Source: Rhodamnia argentea
Lineage: Eukaryota > Streptophyta > Magnoliopsida > Myrtales > Myrtaceae
Length of the DNA stretch: 64,000 nt
NCBI RefSeq assembly: GCF_020921035.1
Contig: NC_063151.1
Span: 34,106,934-34,170,933 of the forward strand
Direction: 5' to 3'
Position 1 is the stretch's first letter; every line of letters starts with the position of its first letter. The position numbers were made by a program, and so were the translations under genes. The notes under the pieces were generated by a model. It saw nothing but the letters and a program-made list of their open reading frames with translations. It did not search any database and was not told where the DNA came from. Below are positions 49,834 through 63,565 of the stretch, in pieces.

Positions 49834-49868
<35 letters not shown>
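49834..49868. repeat. (CT)n microsatellite
   Basis: About 17 CT units upstream of the NAC gene, opposite in phase to the GA tract at 49542-49586. The two could pair as a long hairpin in single strands. Confidence 0.9.
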
Positions 49869-49870
<2 letters not shown>

Positions 49871-50249
49871 AAACACTGCCCAATTATATGCCATACTTCA
49901 TTCTCGTCCTTTCTTGGATTCTGTGTCCTTCCACGTTGCCATAACCAAGGGCGACGTTGTAATATGACCTTTATTTCATGCAAAAGTTAGCTTGGAGACA
50001 ACCAACAAATGACTTGGACAAAGAACTCGAAACCCGGAAAGAGAGAATCAAACATTTTGACAGCACCGAGGTGAAGGAATTTGCGGCGGCGTTCCAATAG
50101 AAGAACTGTCCCCTTCCCCTCGCCCTTGCGCCCCACGATTCTCTTTACTCTCTAACTTTCAGTTTTGATCAATGCATAGAGCCTTCTGTTTTGTGCTGTT
50201 CCCATGTGAAAGCTTCACATGAATGTGGCAAGTTGGATTGTCATCTCTT

Positions 50250-50470
50250 CTCTGTTTGGCATTACTCTTGGGAGGATGTTCGCCAATAAGGAGCCCAAAT
50301 CCTAACCCATCAACATATCCAATTGGACCCACATTCACTAAAAAATTTAAGTCAATGAGTTATGGGCTAACAAGGATATACTAATTACTTAACGCTACGT
50401 CAATTTTTCGATATGATACTTCTTCAACACAATTCGCATGTGTATCCTAACAAAAACAATACGCAATATT
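50250..50470. repeat. Dispersed repeat, copy 1
   Basis: It matches about 54620-54835 in the same order and orientation (GGAGCCCAAATCC with GGAAGCTCAAGTCC; ATGGGCTAAC; GATATG..ACTT.TTC.AACACAA; ACACGCAT-like end). It is non-coding, of an unknown class, and looks like a SINE- or MITE-sized unit. Confidence 0.5.
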
Positions 50471-51485
50471 GAACTCAAAACAAAACCAAAATGGCTATGA
50501 TCCAATGGTAACCACCCTTTGTATTCCAATTTTGAAATATGACCCATTGTTTCGAACTTGAGAAGACTTGTAATGTTATTCATCAGTAAAGACTCATCCC
50601 TAAATTAAAAGATAGTCACTTTGTATGGTCATGTCTAAGTGTTCCTTTTAGAGCTTGACCTACGCAGATCAGGTCGAGTCATTACACTCTCTCCTTCCGT
50701 CGACAGGAGTGATTTGACAATTGTCCATCTTTGCAGCGAAGCTCTATAGATAGAGGAGAAAGAGGGCAACAACGGTGCTAAAGGGGGAACGTAAGGCGGT
50801 CCTTACTTCTATCATCGCCATTGGAGCTGTGTTTCACGGGCTTGTTCATGGAGACTGAGTTGTTATGTCTTAAACCGAATATTCTGCGGTGATGTGGGAC
50901 TCTTGATAATGAGTAGAGGTTATATAGCTGCTCTGATCATTTTCCTCATCCATATTCTTTTAAGAATGAAACCCTAGCTACTTTAGTACAAGATTTTGAA
51001 GCTCTTCCATGTTATACTGGTAAAATGCTCATAACGCCATAGACATTATGTGAGATTTAACCGTAACGTCACTTCTTATATCATATCTCGAAAAACCCAT
51101 AAAAGTGGTCGTATAAATAGACGAAATAAATAACGATCAATAAGTGTGGAACAAGTTTTCAAAAAAGTGAGCTTGGAAAGAAGTCTCGTCGACTGTAGAA
51201 CAGTCAATCCAACTTTCGAATGGGATGGTAGCAATTGTAATGACTTGTGTTAACTTTCGGAAGTCAAAAGCCCAAAGTTCGATGGCTCGTATCTGGCTCC
51301 TTCTTTATGAAAAAATATGATCGTTCTCCGATGAGAAATGTCGATTGATATTCGGAGAAATAATTCGGGGAACCATGCAACTCGCTAACATCATTCGATC
51401 GAATCACCTAACAACAATATTCGTCCAATATTCATTTCTGATTATCACGTTGGTCCGTACCATATTATCATAGGTGAGTATGGTT
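50471..51485. other. Intergenic sequence
   Basis: Nothing recognised on either strand. Confidence 0.4.
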
Positions 51486-52080
51486 TTAAAATAGAACTTG
51501 AAACATGGAACCGGACTAATGGGAACCGATCCAATTCTAGGTTCCATAATGCAAGTCGGGTTTCAGATTCCAAAAATTAGAAAATTTGTTCTAACGGATA
51601 GGTTTCAAGTTCTAGGTAGGTGAAACCTGTAACATGTAACAAGTTTTCATATTTTTCTTAGTACATGTTTTTGCACAATTTTGCGGTATTCTATGGCATT
51701 CGATGATGAGTGTGTAATATGGAACCATTAGTCTGAGTTTTAATTTCTGACAATATTTATGAGTGAATCATTTACTTCTTTAATGTTTCATATTTATTCG
51801 TGTGTCTAAATATAAGTTGTAATCAGTTGAATGTAACAGCAAATGATTATCATTTAAAGTGACTTTTCACTGCAATCATTAAATTATGAGTACATATAAA
51901 ACTTGCGTAGATGCTAAAACTTGTGACATGGTAGGTTATAGATTCTATTCTCATGGTAGGTTTTAAGTTCCAAAAAATAGAAAACCTATTTCGTCGATCA
52001 AGTTTTACTTGAAATCTATATGAAATCTGAAACCGTTCACGCTTAAATACAATCTTATATCATCCAAATTGTACTTTGCC
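51486..52080 (+). mobile_element. LTR-like dispersed repeat, copy 2 (related to 17330-17830)
   Basis: It shares ordered blocks with 17340-17830, including ATTCCAAAAATT, GATGAGTGTGT, ATTAGTCTGAG, GTGTCTAAATAT and ACATGGTAGG-type landmarks. The R-U5-like part found after the first copy is not evident here. It is a decayed fragment without coding parts. Confidence 0.5.
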
Positions 52081-53352
52081 TAGCCGCGTTAGCGGAAAAT
52101 TCGTTTTTTGCCGGAGGCAAATAAAGAAGAGAAAGGAAAGAACCTCAACTAGCAAAGTACAACCCTAATACATCGTGGTCCAACGAGATCGCATGTGGGA
52201 CCTGCTTTTGCCACATGAAGGGAGGGGATCCACGTGGCACGACAGGATTTCTTGCAGCTTCTCTCATCCTTTTCCCCTTTCTGACGCCCAACGGCCCAAG
52301 CCTAAGTGGGTCCCCCCCACCATCAACCTTTTCCTTTACATCAATCAATCTTTTGGTACCTTTCCCTTTTCTGAAGTTCATATGCCAAATGTCTTCACCG
52401 TTACAATCGCGGGGTTTCGGTCGTCATAATCACTCTCAAACCTCGGCTTAGGCACATTGTCAAACTACATATTAATTATTAATATGAACAATTGTTCCTT
52501 TTTCTTGCTGCGAAGGAAAGAAGTGACGTCCTCCAATGGAATTCCCACGTATAGATCACCTTATACGTTAGGACAAAGAATATGCTTGCCGTATTTGTAG
52601 CTAGACATAGACATTATCAAGCTTAATTCCTCTTCCCCTCATAGTGCAAGGAATCGCCCTATTTCTAAGTTTTTCATGATATATTCGACTTAATAATGAA
52701 GGGATTCTCGACTATTCAAAGGTTGACGTCGATTTTCATTCGAATTTGGAAAAATGACAGGCTGAAAAAACAATGCTTGTTTTTTCAAAGGAAATTCCAC
52801 GAAATTCTCATGAACTTTGGAGGTAATACATGTTTGATCGCAAATCTTTGATTGTTACACGGTATCCTGTTATTATTTATTTTGTTACAATTGCTAACCC
52901 TTTTGTTATTTAACGTTTGTATAGGCAATGAACACATATATAATATTTAAATATTAAATCATGTCTTCATCTATCAATTTTAACTTTTAGAATGGTTGAG
53001 GTCCTACAAAAACTCACATGTAAAAGTATATTTCCATCTCATATTTCAAAGAAATTCTACTTTGCCCTTAATTGCTGTAAAATATTTAAAAAAAAAGTAG
53101 GGGAAAATTACATTGAGTAAATTGCTAGTATTGGAAAAATAAGTTATAAATTCGATAACTATTGTCACTTTAAGAGAACTATATGAGATACGACCAAGAA
53201 AAATAACTAACAAAAATTAAATGAAAAGGGAAAAGGCCTCAACAATATAAAGGTCAAATGACGAATATTCAGAACGAAAAAAGACAGATCAACAAGGGAC
53301 CAATGGGGGCAGCCATGGGAGGCAATTATAGCTCTTGTGGAAACAAGAATTA
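52081..53352. other. Intergenic sequence
   Basis: Short ORFs at about 52145-52450 overlap on both strands with no family resemblance. Otherwise AT-rich with nothing identified. Confidence 0.4.
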
Positions 53353-53868
53353 GGTCCCGTTCGTTTTGCGCAAAACGAGTTGTTTTCGAAAAAAGTTTTC
53401 CAAAAAATCATTTTTAATATTTTTCGATATTTGGTTAAAACTTAAAAATAAACTGAAAAATATTTTCCTTCGTTCGGTACGGAAAATCAAATTTAATTTT
53501 CCTTCGTACGATCCTTTTAATACTTTATATTTTTATTTGTTTTTCATGTGCTTTTTTATTTTCTTTTCGCTGGCCATAACGACGGTTGGCAGCGGACAGA
53601 GAAAGAAAAAGAAAAGAAAATTAAAAAATATTAAAATTACTTTTAAAATAATTAAAAAGAAAAATAATGTGAAAGAGAAGAGGGAGGAAAGATGAGAGAA
53701 AATATTTTGCTCTATTTGAAAAGAGGAGAGTATTTTCCCCATTTTTGAATATGTTTTTTTTCAAAGGTGTAAATATTCTCCTTTATTCATTTATTTCCCA
53801 TGAAACGAACACTGAAAAATCCAAAAATTATTTTCTTGAAAGTTATTTTTCACAAAATGAATGGAACC
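53353..53868. mobile_element. MITE, PIF/Harbinger-like family, copy 2
   Basis: The termini GGTCCCGTTCGTTTTGCG and, on the reverse strand, GGTTCCATTCATTTTGTG are inverted repeats of the same type as the copy at 10032-10766. The flanks are TTA on both sides (53350-53352 and 53869-53871), a 3-bp target duplication typical of PIF/Harbinger elements. The interior is AT-rich and has no transposase. It lacks the GC-rich core of copy 1. Confidence 0.7.
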
Positions 53869-53871
53869 TTA

Positions 53872-55550
53872 TTTATGGAATGTTTTCCTATGGATGTGGT
53901 AGTAAATTACTAATACAAACTAACGCCTAAGGAAGTCCTAATTGTAACAAATTGGTTATGTACATGATTTGATTCTAAAGGGCCTCGTCCGACACATAAC
54001 TTCACTTTACCGACACTTGCCGATCAGTAATACATTCGATTCTCGATCTGCTATTAGGTTTTGCGATAAGCGAACATAGTTATATCGATGACTTTTCAAT
54101 TTGCTGTTGCTTCCACATGTGATGAACACATTAAAGTTGGAAGAATGACAGGCTTGTCTACGTTTTTATTGCACCATTGAGATATGTGTCCATGACCATT
54201 TCACAAAAGGGAAGGCCCAAAATCATCTTCAGCGCCTACGTTATTATGGTCGCATTTCCGAAAGCGTAGAGCGAGGAGCCAAAGAAATGATTAATAACTA
54301 ATTCCCCCACTAAAATATGCAGATTAAAGCAGATAAAGAACACTCTTGTTTTCTTGCTTCCACATTTACCAATGCTACGTACACCACCACAGGTTCATAC
54401 ACATTTTGGGGTCTAAAGAATGATTTAAATAACTGAGTGAGGCAAAAGCAAATCCTTGTGGCTAAGTAGCTTGATACGTTCTCTTTTCACACCAAAACCC
54501 AAACAGAAATTATCTTTGTGACCTAAAAGATCTCCATAGTAATGCATTAAATCCCTTTTCTTTGCTGTTGTTATTGAGTCCGAGTGTTCTGGAGGACCAT
54601 CTTGCTCGAGGGGTTCGGTACATTTATTAATACTTCACACAGGAAGATCGCCAAGAGGAAGCTCAAGTCCGAGCCCGTCAATATATCTAGTTGTACCCAT
54701 TGCATAAGCGAATGAATTATGGGCTAACTTGAAAAAATGAACTATCCACACCATATCGGTTCTTTGATATGGGACTTTTCTAACACAACTTACACACGCA
54801 TCTCAACAGATATAACCCATAAGCTTCCAATCCGAGCTCACTAATGTAGAGAGTTCTCTTTCATTTCTTTTTTTTTTTTTTCCCTCTCTTTTTCTATACC
54901 TGTTTCCTATTTTTGGTTGGCTGAGTAGCTGGAAAGCGGAGATTAGAGAAGGCAATGATGGGTTTAGTGTCTAGTGTTCCGGGATACAAAAGCTTACATG
55001 TCAGATTGTGCAGCCAAACTTAATTAATCATAGTCACATGCAGATCATGTTCATGTTAATGGAACGCCCTTAATTCACACTTCTTGCTCCTTAATTGCTC
55101 CCACTTTGATCACTTTTGTCTGAAAAAAGCATCAACAACACATGATGATGTCACCGACCAAAACCATGAGTCTTTAATCTTTGGCAGTGATCTGATCCAA
55201 GAAGGCCATTGGAGTTCACCATTTTATCTTTGTCATATGCTAATTTATTCACCAAAAAAGTGAGCAGTTGAATTGGCATATACCAGCTTGCTGTACTCGA
55301 TGGCAAACTTGCCTTTCTCATACTCTTTCCTAGTTGAAACGTTACAAGCAAACTTACTGGGAATACCACACACAATGACATGAAAAGCGACCCCTCATAT
55401 GTATGAACAAGGTGGGAAATCATAGATGCAGCAAATTTTTCCATATGAACTAGCTTACTTGATATAGTGCCAGTGGTTATGAATAGTGTCGGTCTAGTGA
55501 ACCAAGGGAGGATATATAAGGTTAAACGCTGATTAATGCCAGCAATCTGT
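53872..55550. other. Intergenic region downstream of the PRAF gene
   Basis: It holds the dispersed repeat at about 54620-54835 and a poly-T run near 54870. Its right part may include the PRAF 3' UTR (minus strand). No gene recognised. Confidence 0.4.
54620..54835. repeat. Dispersed repeat, copy 2
   Basis: Partner of 50250-50470, in the same orientation, 4.4 kb away. Diverged, non-coding, class unknown. Confidence 0.5.
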
Positions 55551-58500
55551 TCATTTGCGGCTCGACTTCGTGTATCCTTCCAGGTCGTATTTCTCATACA
55601 CTGCGACTTGGTGTTCATCCCACCATTGCTCTGCCTCCTTCTCCGAGAAGTGCTTCCGGCTACAAAAACAGTGTGCAGCATTTGCTCATGATGCATTTGA
55701 ACAGATGAAAGATAGTAAATATGAGTGCACATTTCAATAATCCAAGAGAAATAACACTTTGTTATGGTATGCATTGATTGGATATGTTCACCACATAAAC
55801 TCAGTAGATCTAGATGTGAATTACTGAACTCCTTCTACTTAACTTGGCCTGCTCTAATGCATAATCCCTAGAGCGAATTTGGACCACTCAAATAGAGATT
55901 GCAATTGATTAGGCTCGATTTGGTCAAGTATTGATGGATGGTGACAACGTTCGAGAACAAATATGTACTCTACATTTCCATGCTCATACACATGCACAAC
56001 GAAAACAGTAACAGATTGGATAGATCTGAAAATAAGTCTAGCCTTGCAGGCAGATAGTATGGTACCTAAACCTCACTCGTTTCAGCCCCTTTTGTCCGTT
56101 TGGCAAGATTGTGAAGGTAAGATATATACCAAGCTCATATTGCTCTATCCATTCAAGCCCCATATCTTTAGCAACATTTGGTCGTATCTCTTTTCTCGCA
56201 GGATGAGAATGGGCCATTTTCAAGTTTTCCCGCCACTCGTCTTTTTCATGCAGGGGTTTCGCTGCATCGGTTAATGCAGTAGGAGAGCCGCATGAACTAT
56301 CAGTCTGCTGGCCTTTCATAACGTTAAGTTCTCCCAGGAATGGTGCATTTTGAGGCGTTTGCTCATCAACACCGTCTTTTGTCCCACTCCCAACAGAGGC
56401 TTTGGTTGACAACCTATGGAGCTGCGTGGAAAGGAGCCACAAAAACTGCTACTTAGTTGGAAATGCACAATTGAAAAAAAAAATACTTATACTAGCAAAC
56501 AATCAAAAGACAGGTTTAGATAATAATCAACTGGGATGCTTGAACTTAGGTTTGTAGACACTAATAGATAATCAACCAGGAGGTTCCAAAACGTACATCA
56601 AAACTTAGTTTATCCTTTGAAAACCACAACATAAATATACTCTTAATCCAGGGCAGTTTATTTGACCAAAAAAATTCCAGGGCAGATTGTCAGAGCAGAT
56701 TTTAGCCAGATTAAGATGCTATTCCAGGCTCAGGACTGAGAGTGAATTATTCTAGGAAAAAATTATGAAGTCGACAAGGCTGGCTACCAACGTGGATGAT
56801 CCTCCTCATTTTATGAGCTTACCAAGAACCGCTTAAATCAAAGGTGATTGCCAATCACGATCTCCATCCAATGAGCTAGTTTGAGCAAGAGCCGAAATGG
56901 TATGTCCACAACTATAAGCAAATACACTAATATATAGATTTTCTCGCTCACAGTCTGCATGACGACAATCATTTGGATGCAGAAAAAAAGAAGTTACTGG
57001 TTAAATAATAGAAGGACAAAGAGGCCACTGTAGATGCCCCGTCAAACCTCCGGAGAAGATGAAAGTTAATGCAGGGTGGACACTCAAACTGTCAAAAAAT
57101 TTCAGCATTCTTGAATGGACTGAACACATTGAAGGAAAATTCCCAAAATATTTGATTTGGCACTAAAAGTCCCTACAGTGCGGTTGACTGACACAGACTG
57201 GAAGACAAAAGAATTCATCTGGTTGAGTTGAGTGACCAAAAGAAAGAGCTTGGAAGCATGTAGTCATTCATAATAAAAGTAGATAGTAATCACCTGCACT
57301 GCCAAGGCTTTGATAATCTCGTTTGCCACTTTACATTTAGCAGCTTCTTCCCTTGCCAGAGACCGTGTTTCCTCAAGTTCTCTTTGACATTCTTTAATCT
57401 TCTGGTTTCTGATTAAACATTGTTCTTCAAGAGTCCTTGCCTGCTAAAGAGAAACACTAGTATAATATTCGTCATGGTATCTGTTTGGATAGGTTTGGTT
57501 ACATACATAAGAGAGTGTTGAATACTGAAATTGCAGACGTTTAACTGCAATTTAAATTGCAAAGAGAAGAATGCTGGGGGATAGAAATTTGGGTCTTGTC
57601 AACAAGTATCTCTAAGGCGCTAACCCACTAAAATAGAAAAAGCACAAATTAATCCACCAAGATGACTGATCAAAACCATATCTGAAGTGAGTAACATCTT
57701 TTACATAAAAATGTATGTAACAAGTTCCCTTGGGGCACGCTTAAACATTTCCCTTTCGTTATTATAAGCAGGAAGCTATATATGAATACATGTAATTTTG
57801 TCTTTGCTTTTATTTACCAAAAGCAATCACTCACAACATTAATGCATGGAAACTGAAACTGATTTACGTTATGCTATTCTTCAGTGCATCTTATCTCTGC
57901 GAGCAGAGAAGACCATTTATCGACGTGTCATCTTTCAGTATTAACTCAGTAAGAGGAGCGAATGAAAAATTTACCGCATACATCTATCTTACTAGCATAT
58001 TAGTAACCCATGGAGCAAAGAAAGATGCCCAGTGACCAGCACCAAACCAGTAGAACTGAAAGCCTTTCCGAGGCATATTTATTTGGACATTATTCATGAA
58101 ATCGTCGATATCCTAGTGAAACCAAGTATTCTTGTGCACGTGGATGCGCATTCCAGGACATTAAACAGCCAGAGAAATGCCAGGAAGCCACTTGAAAACT
58201 TCAGAAGTGGGAATGAGAAACAAGTACCTGATTTTTCAATCTGTGCATTTCTTCAGTGAGCATTGTAGAGGATTCAGGCATGACTTCCTCAGTATCCATG
58301 GAAGTGTTAATAGAAAGCTTTGATTCCAGAGGTCTAGTTAGCGAATGAATTGGAGAAATGGTGAGAGCTTGAGTTTTGGAAAGAGGAGCAAGCTCCACAG
58401 GACATTCAAACCAAGTAGGCCGAGAAACTTGTCCCCACTGTGGCATCCTAGTCAACAAGGATGGAACAAAATCTGAACCCTTCTTTCCCACATTTTTATC

Positions 58501-61500
58501 AGGAAAACTCTTCATTTCACTGCCCTGTGATACTTCAGCACGTAGTCGCCTACATTGCAAAGTTAGGCCCAGTCTAGGACTAAGTTTTGTAGGGGCTTCT
58601 TTTTCATGTGAGAACCTATTGTGCGGGATCAACAACTGTTTTTGACTATCTTTCTCTGAATTAGAACAAGAATCTACTTGCAGTTTGACAAAGCATGGAT
58701 CGCAAACTCGTGAAGGCTTGTTTCTGTTCGGTGCCAGAGATGCATTCTTGACTTTATTGCTACTGCAAGTATGACAGATCAGTGAACCGCAGTTATAGCA
58801 GTTGTGCTTCCTCCTTGTGAATCCAAAAGGGACTCCGCATCTACTACAAGCTGTTTGGTCGCCAATTGAGACAAATTTGTGTATGCAAATAGCAGCTGCC
58901 GTGTTTGAACCACAAGATATACTTTCGACTGTTCTGTCACACAAGGCCTCAACCAAGGTTGGTGAGCCTCTATCTTCAGTATCACCTAATCCTAGCTGTC
59001 CATGTGCACCCTTTCCCCAAACATAAACGCTTCCTCGAGAAGTCAACACAGCCGTATGATATGACCCTGTTGCAATCTGCGTGACAAATTCATCTTTAAG
59101 CTTTCCTTCGACGACAATGATCGATTTGTCTGTGGCTCGTGGATTCCCCAATTGCCCGTGCATTCCACTACCTAATGTGTGTACCTTACCCAACTTGGTA
59201 AGTGCAACAGTAAATGTCCGTCCACAAGAGACTTGGACAAAATCATGATCCATGAGCTTCGCAACACAAGTCGGAAGAAGCCTTTTCTCTTGATCACCAT
59301 GCCCGAGCCTCCCTCTATCCCCATCACCCCAAGTAAATAGCTTCCCACTCACACCACTTGTTGACAAACGTTCCGACATAATTTCCACAATGGCAGCAGT
59401 GTGCCAATGTCCGCACGCAACAGATTTCACTCGAGAGCCTCTGAGAGATTCGACTTCTTTTGGCCGAGAGATACTCCGAAGATCCCCATGCCCAAGAACA
59501 CCAAAAGTCCCATCCCCCAATGTATACAACTGTCTTGAAGTGGTTATAACAGCAGTATGCCATATTCCACAAGAAACAGATGATACTTTAATACCATCAG
59601 GGGGACCTAAAATTTTACATGGCAACCATTGGTTTCTACTTCTCTCCTCAACAGCTGAGTCAGATCCCATGTTATAGTCGCCCCAAGCATATAAATCACC
59701 AGATAGAGTAACAGCACATGTTTGATGTTCACCAGAAATAACAGATTTTACATGGACTGTGGACAAGGACTCGACTAGTTTTGGACAGCTCTCGTCCATA
59801 TTAACCTTATGTCCCAGCTTTCCCTTGTTTGCCTCACCCCAGCAAAACACCTCACCCTGTTTAGTAACTAAGGCAGCATGTTTTCCCCCTAAAGATATTT
59901 GCTCCACATCTAACATCATTGCGGATTCTAACAGTCTGGGGAACAAGGAATCTCTTAGCATTCCCGTGTTGTCGACAGATTTATCAACCACTCCTCCGAG
60001 TGCCTCTCCAGCTCCTTCACCCCAGATGAAGATATCCTTCAGGTTTTCGTTTGGTTCAACATGAGTAGAGCAGTAATCAGGTGAAGCAAACTGTCTAGGC
60101 AATTCCTTTTGAATATCTCTGCCACCATAAGATGATTCTGACTTACTTAGATTCTTTGATTCAGCAGACAAGAACTCAGTATTTCCGTAATATGTGATAT
60201 CATGAACCTGCGACGTGCTTGACTCTGATGAATAAAAGCTATCGGAAGAATTGGAGGAGCCTTCGGAGAAATACCTTTTCGAAAGTGATAACGCAGGACT
60301 CCCACATAAGCTGCGCACCTTCAAGATAGCATATAGAAAGGATAAGATCAACCTTCAATGCTAGCAACAATGAGAATAACTAACTCTACATAGGTATGTT
60401 CAATGTAAAATAAAGCATTTCAAAGGAAAGAAAGCTCTCGAGTTCACTGTTTGGTAGTTGCAATTGCTGAATAGCCTCTCAATGACAACTTTGTTGGGAA
60501 AGAGAAGCCAAAGTGGAGCCATTGACTTGTATGATGAGTCCGCCTATCTAATTTATTGATGATTTGCATCAACAAGATGGTAGCGGTGAACTAATATGTA
60601 GATCATTACTTACAATCTGGCAACAGTGCTAAATTCGGAGTTATTTTCACTTCAAAGGACATTCAGAGGGCTTTTCAACAAATAAACAGATATAGGCTTA
60701 GTAACCGGTATTCCAAGTATATTTGCCCGTGCCTTTCTTTGTCCTGTTTATTGAAATCACAAGCATAAACTTTTTAGTAGTTATGACAAAGTGCTAGCAG
60801 AACGAGGATAATACCCAAGCAGAGCAAAAGGTAATCGTCTGCTATGTGGCTGTGCCATACATATGTAGAAATGAAACTTCACTGTGAAAGTAGAAACTAT
60901 TTTCTTAACAGAGGAAGGAACGGGGTGTGAACATGATTCAGCAACACTAACGACAAGGTAAAATTGGCTAAATATACAAGAATGTACACATATCACTTAG
61001 AACAGTATTTACACAATAATCTCAAGGAATAACTTTTTAACCTGGCAAAATCCTGCAGTATCTTCAAGAATTCCTAGGTTGTACTTTCTCCGCATAAAAC
61101 CTGCCGGACTGTTGACACAAGTTTGAACACCGCTCGGGCTCCTGAAACTCGCAAATGGTCTTGAATGGTGACACTTAGATACAATGGTTTTCAAGCCCAG
61201 ATACCAAGAATCGGCCTGTGCGTGATCCTTGCATATCTACACAACAGGGTAAGGAGAGAAGAATAATTGAAGCCATTCTCTTCCTCAAGAAATATTATTG
61301 CAAAACCAGAATTGCAAGATGAATAATAGAACTCCTTGAGTCTAGAAAAAAGTGAAAAGATAAGTACACTGCAGAAAGTTTGAGATGATTCCACATTGAA
61401 GGACATATGGAGTACACATTAAACTTTACCAGATCAATTGAGCGTTTACCATCAGCATAGATGAGAGAAAATGACTGTGCCTCCCTATCTGGTTGAAGTT

Positions 61501-63161
61501 GCTTCTGAAAATTTACCTTGTAAAGTGAAAACTCGTTTTAGAAAAACAGAAAGAGAACTGAAAGATTTTAACTTGAATCAAGAAAGCAATTTGCAGTCCG
61601 ATGCATGCTAATAGCACATACAGTCCTCTGTCCACGAATAAGTTCAGTAACTGAGCTTAGTCTCAATTGTTTTTCCTCTTGGCCTGAGTACCAAATCAAT
61701 AACTTCTCATCCTGAAACAGAACACTCGTTGTTAGTTTTCCTTAACAAGTCACAAGAGGGGAAATTTTTATCCACTTAACTGAAGAATAAGCAGAAGAGT
61801 GCTGCTTAAGAAAGCCAACCTACCTAGCAATGCTCAGAATGTATTACTTCTATGGAGAATAAATATCTAGCACTAAATAGAAGTAAAAGGGAAACTGGAG
61901 GCAACGTTCTAACATAAAAGCAGTCGTCAAGCACAACAATAAGCATGAAAGCACAGGAAGAAAAGATGAGGTGCCCCCCTTTTTTCAAAATAAGATGGAC
62001 TTGAAGTTGTGGAATGAATGGACTTTCCTTGATAATGATGTTACATAGATGTACAAAACAAGTGGAAGATTACTACCCTGTGAACATCCATTGGCAACTT
62101 GAGTCCACAGAGGAGTAAATAGTACAAGATTTAAGAGAAATAAGATTACATTGATCCAACAAAGAAGTGGATTATGTACAGTGGAATCCAATGCACGACG
62201 ACTAGAGATGGAAGGCTTCCAATGAGCCGATGACCATTGACCACCCTGGTGACTCTCACATGCTTCCATTCCAAGATCTATAAAGCCGACGACACTCCAA
62301 TCAGTTTCTGTTAAACGATTACAGATGCCTAGCCATAGAATTGCTTAACACTGTCATATAGCCTATCATATGAGTCATTCAGTTCTGCCTGGAGACATAA
62401 AGAATGAAGGCTACCAAGGTTTGGTGCTTCACATGACGAATATCTCTCCTTGGAAAATGACTTCTTAACGTATAAGAACAACTCCTTTCAACTAGGTTGG
62501 ACAGTATACAAAAGCAAATATCAATCTCCACAGTATTTCATAATTGGAAGATCCATCTTAGTAGCTGCTTTTCTACTGCTTGACCTACCACAGAAACCCT
62601 GAAAGGGCAGACTCTGGGCCTTCTCATTCCTTCGCACTTCAAAAGATACGCGCCCTTCTTTACGGCCATAATTGCCTGCATTGATTCAAGCGGATTCCCA
62701 TCATTGCAATTTTCAACGGCGTTCAAAACCAACTTTAAACATCTACTTTACCGCATGAAAAAGAAAGGTGCTTGCTGTATCCTGAACAGAAGCCATGCAT
62801 AGAGAGAGAAAGATGTCTAATTTCCTTGTAAATACAAATGCCATCAAAGCTGATACTGGAGACAAGTTAAGGAAAAAAGGAAAAACTCAACAACTAGTGG
62901 CCCATCACGCAAAACGAAACAGAGAAAACTACATCTTTCTCCGCAGTCTCAAACGCCTAAACAAGTGAAGAATTCAGCAATGTGGGACTGGAAACCATCA
63001 AAACGGAATGATTTGGAAATGGGGGCATGCAGTCGCACTCCAACAACGTATGCATCAGCAAGAAAGTGGGCAAAAACGAGAACAGACAAGAATCAGAGTT
63101 GAGAGACCTGTTCAACTGCTCTGTCGGTCGAAACTCTTTCCAAGAACTCTTCCCCCATCAT
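55551..63161 (-). CDS. PRAF: PRAF-type protein: PH domain, RCC1 repeats, FYVE finger, BRX domain
   Basis: Nine exons on the minus strand, 63161-63108, 62675-62589, 61711-61622, 61516-61430, 61236-61042, 60318-58228, 57440-57294, 56421-56066 and 55659-55551, give 1071 aa, the usual PRAF length. The order of domains is a PH domain (about 20-135: KKGAYLLKCEG, EKLLIWYSGQEEKQL, FSLIYADGKRSIDL), seven or so RCC1 repeats forming a propeller (about 260-650: VFCWGEANKGKLGH, LFTWGDGDRGRLGHGDQE, VYVWGKGAHGQLGLGDTED), and a FYVE zinc finger with its cysteine pairs (about 657-722: CSRCGVPFGFTRRKHNCYNCG). A coiled-coil exon follows (869-917), then a C-terminal BRX domain (EWIEQYELGIYLTFTILPNGQ...WWDEHQVAVYEKYDL). 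The family binds phosphoinositides and may act as an exchange factor at the plasma membrane or endosomes. Frame and splice sites are intact. Confidence 0.95.
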
Positions 63162-63322
63162 GGCTTTAGAGAGAGAGAGAGAGGTTTTTGTTGGTGTAGT
63201 CTTTGTTCCACTGCGCTGCAATAATGGCTGCCTAGAGTCCCAGTCAGCTGTGTGGGTGTTGAGTTGAGTGGAGCTGGAGGGGACTCAGTGGAGCTGGCGA
63301 AGAGACTCAGAGAAGACGAGGG

Positions 63323-63331
63323 CCTTTTATA
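63323..63331 (-). promoter_or_regulatory. TATA box of the PRAF gene
   Basis: TATAAAAGG on the minus strand lies about 165 bp before the start codon (63161). It predicts a start near 63298 and a leader of about 135 nt that includes a short GA/CT run at about 63169-63184. Confidence 0.55.
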
Positions 63332-63565
63332 CTTGGTAATATCTGGACAAAACACAATCAAACATGCACGTGCGCTCCACCCCCACATCTTTGTTTTCAT
63401 CTTCTTGTTAAATTGGCTTTCACATCCCTTCACCTTCATTATCTTTCTTATTTTTCTCATTTTCTTATGTTATATCATAATTAATAATTGACTAGACTAT
63501 GTATAATTTCGCTTTGGAATGTTTCTTGCACATGGACAGAAGAATACGCTATTATGAATATAACT

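Noticed and set aside
50480-50560. tRNA-like stretch (CCAATGGTAACCACC)
   Set aside because: No B box or foldable cloverleaf could be found around it.
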